From Candidatus Zixiibacteriota bacterium (lineage in GTDB: Bacteria > Zixibacteria > MSB-5A5 > GN15 > FEB-12): 64,000 bases of DNA. How positions within the stretch are numbered: the stretch's first letter is position 1; each line of letters starts with the position of its first letter. A model generated the notes under the pieces. That model saw nothing but the letters and a program-made list of their open reading frames with translations. It was not told the DNA's origin and ran no database searches. A program made the translations under genes and the position numbers. This document shows positions 59,572 to 64,000 of the stretch, in pieces. The stretch covers positions 62,001 to 126,000 of the forward strand of contig JAVEYB010000008.1 in the NCBI GenBank assembly GCA_034003725.1. Direction: 5' to 3'.

Positions 59572-61848
59572 ATGAATACCAGGCGGCTTGTTCACACCCT
59601 GCTGGCCGCGGCCACCTGTGTGGTCGCTGCGGCGGTCGCACGCGCTGATGTCGACGACTTCCGGGTTAACGACGACGGCGGGACGGCGATTCAAACCAAT
59701 CCGCGCATAGCGGTTGCCGCCGACGGCAGTTTCGTCATTGCATGGGCGGATCGCCGTGCAGGGGAAAACGATATCTACGTGCAGCGCTATGATGGGTCCG
59801 CGAATGCAATCGGATTCAATCGTCGCGCCAACGATGATACCAATATGGCATGGCAGGCGGAACCGTCGCTGGCGTGCGATTTTTCCGGCCGGTACTGGCT
59901 CACGTGGAAAGATTACCGCAACGGTGTATATCCTTTTGACGCCGACATTTACTTCCAGCGATACGACACCGGCGGGGCGCTGCTCGGCGGTAATCGCGAC
60001 CTGACGCTGGAGCCGCCGGACTCGCTGAAGGAAACGCCCGATATCGCCGTCTCGCCGACCGGGGCGGTGGTGGTGGTCTGGGCCGATTATCGAAATTTGC
60101 ATTGGGATATCTACGGGCAACTGATCGGCTCCGACGGCAGTCTGGTCGGCAGCAACTTCCGCGTCAATACCGATGCCGGCACGGGGCAGCAGCACGCGCC
60201 GCGTGTCGCGTACGCCGAGGACGGCTGGTTTGTCGTCGCCTGGTACGACAACCGTCTCGGCAACGACGATATTTTCGTGCAGCGTTTTGATTCGCTCGCT
60301 CAGCCGCTTGGGGGCAACGTCAAGGTCAACTCCGATCCGGGCGATGCCCGGCAGGCGTTTCCCGACGTTGCGACCGACGCCGCCGGACGGTTCACGGTCG
60401 TCTGGGTGGACTGGCGCAACGGCCGTTATCCCGCAAATCCCGATATATATTCCCGCACGTTCAACACCGCACTGACGCCGATAAACTCCGACGTGCGGTT
60501 GAACACCGACGGCACGGTCCGGGCTCAGCGGGAAGCGACGATTGCGGCGGATCGCCTCGGAAACGTCGCGATCATCTGGTCAGACTCGATCGGTTCATCG
60601 TTTGACATCGTGGGGCAGATGATTGACGCCGACGGCGTCGTGCGCGAAGCCAATTTTCAGGCAAACAGCTATGTGGATTCGGCTCAGATTCAGGCCGATG
60701 TCGCGCTGGACGGTCGCTTCCGTTACCTCACGTGGGTTGACAAGCGCAACGGCAACTTCGATATCTACGCAGCGATTCAGGAGTACAACGACCCGACCCT
60801 GTCGGCCGCGCCCCTGTTCATTACGTTCGAAATGAACGAGTCAGGAACGCCGCCTGAGTCGGCCGGTCTGATCATCAGCCACGCCGGATACAACCCCATC
60901 CCGTTTGAGATTATCGCAAGCGAGTCGTGGGTGCAGGTGTCGCCGTCGGACGGTACGTCGGTCGATACGGTAGCTGTCTCCGTGGTCGACAATACACTCG
61001 CGCCGGGGTCTTACCTGGCGACGCTGACGATCATCGATACGGCACACGACGACTCAAGTCTGACCGTCCCGGTGACGTTGACGGTGAACGACGTGATAGA
61101 GCCGTCGCTGGGGGACACACTGATTATCGGTTCGGCGGTCGTCGCGCGGCAAAGCGTTGGTTCCGTGCCGATTGACGTTCGGCTGAACCGTACTGTCTCA
61201 GAGGTCGTTTTGCCGCTCCGGTACGACACGTCGGTTGTGAGGATCGATTCGGCCGTGGCGGACCCGGGTCTTCCGACGGGATACGAGTTCTCGTTCGAGA
61301 TCGATGACATCGCAGGAGAGACGAGGCTCTCGATCCGGTATGACACGTTGTCCGGTTCGCTGGGAGCCGGGGCTACGCCTCTCGCCGAAATATTCTTCAC
61401 GGCAGGCGATGTAGATGCACGCATGCCGCTTGATACGGCGCATAACGATACGCTGATCGCATTACTGGCTGACACGGCCGGTGATTCGGTCGCCCCGGTC
61501 GTACTGCCCGGCGAGATTGTTGTGGGGACGCCTACCGATGTCGGCACGCACACCGGGCCGGCGATTCCGGGAGAAGTGACGCTTTATCAGAACTGGCCGA
61601 ACCCGTTCAATCTCGAGACCACGATTCGGTTCCACGTGCCCGCCGAGAGCAAGCTTCGGCTTGCGATTTACAATGTTCTCGGTCAGCTGGTTTCCGCCTC
61701 AACCGAGCTGGTATTGCCGGCCGGCGAGCACGAACTGCGCTGGGACGGTTCCGACCGGCAGGGACGAGCCGTGTCTTCCGGTGTGTATTTCTATCGACTG
61801 GAGTACGCCGGCGGACATTCCACGCGCAAGATGCTCCTGCTGAAGTAA
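59572..61848 (+). CDS. secreted beta-propeller/BACON/cohesin-like protein with C-terminal sorting domain
   Basis: 758 residues. ATG 59572 opens a signal peptide (MNTRRLVHTLLAAATCVVAA...ARA). Residues about 25-410 are six or so blade-like repeats (IAVAADGSFVIAWADRRAGE, DIYVQRYD, PDVATDAAGRFTVVWVDWRN). About 415-510 resembles a BACON domain (PFEIIASESWVQVSPSDGTS, LTVPVTLTV). About 515-655 resembles a cohesin beta-sandwich (VPIDVRLNRTVSEVVLPLRY, PLAEIFFTAGD). The last ~80 residues are the sorting domain: NWPNPFNLETTIRFHVP, LRLAIYNVLGQLV, LRWDGSDRQGRAVSSGVYFY and RKMLLLK. Probably displayed on or released from the cell surface. Confidence 0.85.
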   Translation: MNTRRLVHTLLAAATCVVAAAVARADVDDFRVNDDGGTAIQTNPRIAVAADGSFVIAWADRRAGENDIYVQRYDGSANAIGFNRRANDDTNMAWQAEPSLACDFSGRYWLTWKDYRNGVYPFDADIYFQRYDTGGALLGGNRDLTLEPPDSLKETPDIAVSPTGAVVVVWADYRNLHWDIYGQLIGSDGSLVGSNFRVNTDAGTGQQHAPRVAYAEDGWFVVAWYDNRLGNDDIFVQRFDSLAQPLGGNVKVNSDPGDARQAFPDVATDAAGRFTVVWVDWRNGRYPANPDIYSRTFNTALTPINSDVRLNTDGTVRAQREATIAADRLGNVAIIWSDSIGSSFDIVGQMIDADGVVREANFQANSYVDSAQIQADVALDGRFRYLTWVDKRNGNFDIYAAIQEYNDPTLSAAPLFITFEMNESGTPPESAGLIISHAGYNPIPFEIIASESWVQVSPSDGTSVDTVAVSVVDNTLAPGSYLATLTIIDTAHDDSSLTVPVTLTVNDVIEPSLGDTLIIGSAVVARQSVGSVPIDVRLNRTVSEVVLPLRYDTSVVRIDSAVADPGLPTGYEFSFEIDDIAGETRLSIRYDTLSGSLGAGATPLAEIFFTAGDVDARMPLDTAHNDTLIALLADTAGDSVAPVVLPGEIVVGTPTDVGTHTGPAIPGEVTLYQNWPNPFNLETTIRFHVPAESKLRLAIYNVLGQLVSASTELVLPAGEHELRWDGSDRQGRAVSSGVYFYRLEYAGGHSTRKMLLLK

Positions 61849-61935
61849 TCTCCGCCTCAGAGCCCATTTTTCCGAACCTTGCGGCCTCATTTTCGTACAC
61901 CAGAGCAGGTGTGGAAACGGTTGTACGGAGGACAC

Positions 61936-63168
61936 ATGCGGCTGAAAATGACAATCCTGCTGGGTGCGCTGATCGCGAGCGCCGCCGGAGTAGCGCTCGC
62001 CGACAACAGCGGGCGCATATACGGTCGGGTACTGCTTGCCGACGGCGACGAACTGGAGGGGCTGATCCGCTGGGACAAAAACGAGGCGAACTGGGTTGAC
62101 ATGCTCAACGGGACCAAGGAGCTCTCTGAGCGCGACCAGCGCCGCGCCAGAGATGAGGAGCGCACAGAGCGAAGGGGGGAAATCCGCTTTTTCGGTATTC
62201 GAATCGGCGAGTCCAGCGACTGGTCGTCGAGCGCATCGAGCGGCATCCGGTTCGGCCACATCAGATCGGTAGAGGCGATGGGGGACGACCGTGCGCTGGT
62301 GACGCTCAAGTCGGGCCGGGAGGTCGAGCTGACAGGCAGTTCCACCGATCTCGGATCCGGCATGCGCGATTTCGTCATCGAGGATAACGATGGCGGCGAG
62401 GTCGAGTTGGTCTGGGACGATATCGAAAAGATCGAATTCATGGCAGCCCGCACCGATCAGCGCTCCCGTTTTGGCGACCGCCTGTACGGCACCCTTCAGA
62501 CGCGCCGGGGGGAGACGTTCACCGGCTTTATATGCTGGGACATCGACGAGTTGTTCACCAGTGACATTCTCGACGGCGAGGAGAACAACCGCTCCCGAAA
62601 GATTCCCTTCGACAAGATACAGGCGATCGAACGGTACAGTTCATCGGCCGCGAGAGTCTACCTCACCGGCGGCGACGAAGTCATTCTGCGCGGCACCAAT
62701 GACGTGGACGACGACAACCGGGGAATCGTCGTGTCCGATCCGGGGTTCGGCGACGTGATCGTCTCCTGGGGAGAATTCGACCGCGTGGATTTCTCGACGC
62801 CGACCAAGCAGATCGGATACGATGACTTCGACGGCGGGCGTCCGCTGCAGGGTACGGTTTATACGGACGCCGGCGACCGCCACACCGGGACGATACGCTG
62901 GGACAACGACGAGGAGTACACGTGGGAGATAATCGATGGTGAGTACCGCGATGTCGAGTACGACATCGAGCTGGGCGCCATCAAGGAGATTCGTCGCCGG
63001 GGTCGCAGCGGCGCGATCGTAACGGTGCTTGACGGCCGGGAGTTTCAGCTTCGGGATTCCAACGACATCGACGACAGCAACAAAGGGATCTTCATTACCA
63101 CCTCCGACGGCGACGAGGTCGTGGTGGATTGGGAAGAGTTCGACCGCGTGGTCTTCGATCACAAGTGA
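61936..63168 (+). CDS. secreted protein with three copies of an unrecognised domain
   Basis: 410 residues. ATG 61936 (SD CGGAGG) gives a signal peptide (LKMTILLGALIASAAGVALA). Three related units of about 105-140 residues follow at about 27-167, 183-291 and 305-410. Each begins GxxxxxxGxxxxGxIxWDxxE, continues through an IxxIExxxxxxxxVxLxxGxE block and a (T/S)NDxDDxNxGIxI block, and ends VxWxEFDxVxF. The third 'SNDIDDSNKGIFI' and second 'TNDVDDDNRGIVV' blocks are nearly identical; the first is diverged. Very acidic, no Cys in the repeats except one. I do not recognise the family. Confidence 0.8.
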   Translation: MRLKMTILLGALIASAAGVALADNSGRIYGRVLLADGDELEGLIRWDKNEANWVDMLNGTKELSERDQRRARDEERTERRGEIRFFGIRIGESSDWSSSASSGIRFGHIRSVEAMGDDRALVTLKSGREVELTGSSTDLGSGMRDFVIEDNDGGEVELVWDDIEKIEFMAARTDQRSRFGDRLYGTLQTRRGETFTGFICWDIDELFTSDILDGEENNRSRKIPFDKIQAIERYSSSAARVYLTGGDEVILRGTNDVDDDNRGIVVSDPGFGDVIVSWGEFDRVDFSTPTKQIGYDDFDGGRPLQGTVYTDAGDRHTGTIRWDNDEEYTWEIIDGEYRDVEYDIELGAIKEIRRRGRSGAIVTVLDGREFQLRDSNDIDDSNKGIFITTSDGDEVVVDWEEFDRVVFDHK

Positions 63169-63203
63169 CGATGTTCATCAGCCGTTAACAACGGTATCGC
63201 GAT

Positions 63204-63240
63204 AAAAGGGCCACCCGGTCTGGCGGGCGGCCTTTTTTTT
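63204..63240. terminator. bidirectional terminator between convergent genes
   Basis: GGCC-A-CCCG (63209-63217), 6-nt loop, CGGG-C-GGCC (63224-63232), eight T on the + side and AAAA (63204-63207) on the left, so it can serve both strands. It lies 40 bp after the + gene. Confidence 0.8.
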
Positions 63241-63261
63241 GTGTGCCGGCGCGACAGGCAC

Positions 63262-63293
63262 AAAAAACCCGCCGGTGGATAGCCGACGGGTTT
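63262..63293 (-). terminator. Rho-independent terminator for the minus-strand TPR gene
   Basis: Read on the - strand: AAACCCGTCGG, loop CTATCCA, CCGGCGGGTTT followed by TTT. An 11-bp stem with one wobble, 28 bp past the stop of the - strand gene. Confidence 0.85.
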
Positions 63294-63320
63294 ACGAAAT
63301 CGATTATCGACTGGATACGG

Positions 63321-64000
63321 TTAGTTCAACTTGGCATGTTCCAGAGCATCGCGCAGTTCTTTGACGTGAGCCTCGGCCTGCGCGACTTCCGACTTCGCCT
63401 TCGGGTTGTTCTTGGCAAGACGGATGAAGGACTCCCAGTTGGTGATATTCCGGTCGTAATTCTCCGGATCGGCGAATTCCATCGCTGAAGCGTAGTTGTA
63501 GGCCGCCAGGTACTTCTTGCCGTCAGCCGCGAGGGCTTTCTTGAACGCGGCGCCCGCCTGCGTGTACTTTTCCTGTCCCATGTAAATCTGGCCGAGGGCG
63601 AAGTGCGCCGAGTAGTTGTCTTCGAGCTGGATAGACTTGTTCAGCGCTTCGACCGCCTTGGCGTCCTGGCCGAGCTTGTCGTACGAGCGCCCGACCATGA
63701 GATACGTCAGATAGTCGCCCGCGTTGAGCGAATGGCACTTCTCGAGGGCCGTGACGGCGTTCGCCTCGTCTTTGTTCTGGTAGTACGCCTTACCAAGATC
63801 GCGATACAGGGAGCCGTCCTGACCGTTATTGGCGATAGCCTTCTGGAAGGCGTCAATCGCTTCCGGATAGCGCCGGAGGGTATAGTCAACACGGCCCATA
63901 TTGGCAAACGCATCGGCGCTCTTCGGATTCTTCTCCGCAGCTTTGCGGAACTGCTCGAGCGCTTCCTCGTACTGCTTCTGTTCGAAGTATATCGCGCCGA
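63321..64000 (-). CDS. TPR protein (5' end outside window)
   Basis: Minus-strand frame open to the window edge, so the N-terminus is missing; the ATG at 63899 is internal to a TPR (AEKNPKSADAFANMGRVDYT). About six TPR units are visible (QYEEALEQFRKAAEKNPKSA, YPEAIDAFQKAIANNGQDGS, AKAVEALNKSIQLEDNYSAH, YTQAGAAFKKALAADGKKYL), then a C-terminal helical region (ITNWESFIRLAKNNPKAKSE, HVKELRDALEHAKLN). It is the only gene on this strand. Likely a periplasmic or cytoplasmic scaffold; no other domain is visible. Confidence 0.88.
   Translation of the reverse strand, partial: GAIYFEQKQYEEALEQFRKAAEKNPKSADAFANMGRVDYTLRRYPEAIDAFQKAIANNGQDGSLYRDLGKAYYQNKDEANAVTALEKCHSLNAGDYLTYLMVGRSYDKLGQDAKAVEALNKSIQLEDNYSAHFALGQIYMGQEKYTQAGAAFKKALAADGKKYLAAYNYASAMEFADPENYDRNITNWESFIRLAKNNPKAKSEVAQAEAHVKELRDALEHAKLN

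Noticed and set aside
1-64000. transposons, prophage, CRISPR arrays, rRNA operons
   Set aside because: No transposase, integrase, phage structural cluster, evenly spaced short repeats or rRNA sequence was seen. The S74 domain belongs to a bacterial-type secreted gene with a signal peptide.

Overview
The window comes from a GC-rich bacterium with a Gram-negative envelope (outer-membrane export protein, LapA/LapB pair, PorV-like barrel) and a flagellum. Several traits point to the Fibrobacteres-Chlorobi-Bacteroidetes (FCB) side of the tree, and a Zixibacteria-like lineage is my best guess. These traits are secreted proteins ending in an NPFN...WDG...SGVYxxxL...K sorting-type domain, a dockerin-type C-terminus, a PorV/UPF0164-like barrel and a 31-codon AURKAIP1/COX24-type gene. 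This placement is an inference from gene content. All genes but the last run on the + strand. I saw no insertion sequence, CRISPR array, prophage or rRNA.

Region 1 (1-15.5 kb) is a late flagellar block: flgJ-like end, flgN, flgK, csrA, flgL, fliW, a glycosyltransferase-TPR gene, fliC, fliD, fliS, a second FlgN/FliT-like chaperone, flgM and an HDOD gene. A good sigma-28 promoter precedes fliC. The roughly 200-nt fliC leader carries the 10-mer CTCAAGGAGG twice, once far from any start codon and once as the Shine-Dalgarno (SD) of fliC. With csrA and fliW in the same cluster, this looks like CsrA/FliW translational control of flagellin.

Region 2 (15.5-21.7 kb) has a diverged 129-bp direct repeat, a secreted dockerin-ended protein, and a YadA-head-like protein with a peptidase S74 self-cleaving chaperone domain. 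Region 3 (21.7-32.9 kb) is housekeeping: tRNA-Val(GAC), thrS-infC-rpmI-rplT-pheS-pheT, ZapB-like and zapA, rny, ymdB and folD. infC appears to start at AUA.

Region 4 (33-40.9 kb) has a large cargo protein with a C-terminal sorting domain overlapping a PorV-like barrel fused to TPRs. A signalling pair follows: one polypeptide carrying both an RsbW-like kinase domain and an RsbU-like phosphatase domain, then a STAS antagonist. The STAS gene ends on an in-frame A-AAA-AAG slippery heptamer that could join it by -1 frameshift to a downstream reading frame. Region 5 (40.9-46.7 kb) has a GGDEF diguanylate cyclase and an exopolysaccharide operon (export protein, TPR protein, BY-kinase, deacetylase) behind a near-consensus promoter.

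Region 6 (46.7-58.8 kb) contains envelope and repair genes: a secreted unknown, lapA, a LapB-like gene, a SPOR protein, mutS-mutL-miaA, an MltD-like transglycosylase with four LysM motifs, and sppA. Region 7 (58.9-64 kb) has HU, the 31-codon ribosomal-type gene, a beta-propeller/BACON/cohesin-like secreted protein with the sorting domain, a secreted protein built of three copies of an unrecognised domain, and, on the - strand, a TPR protein cut by the window edge.
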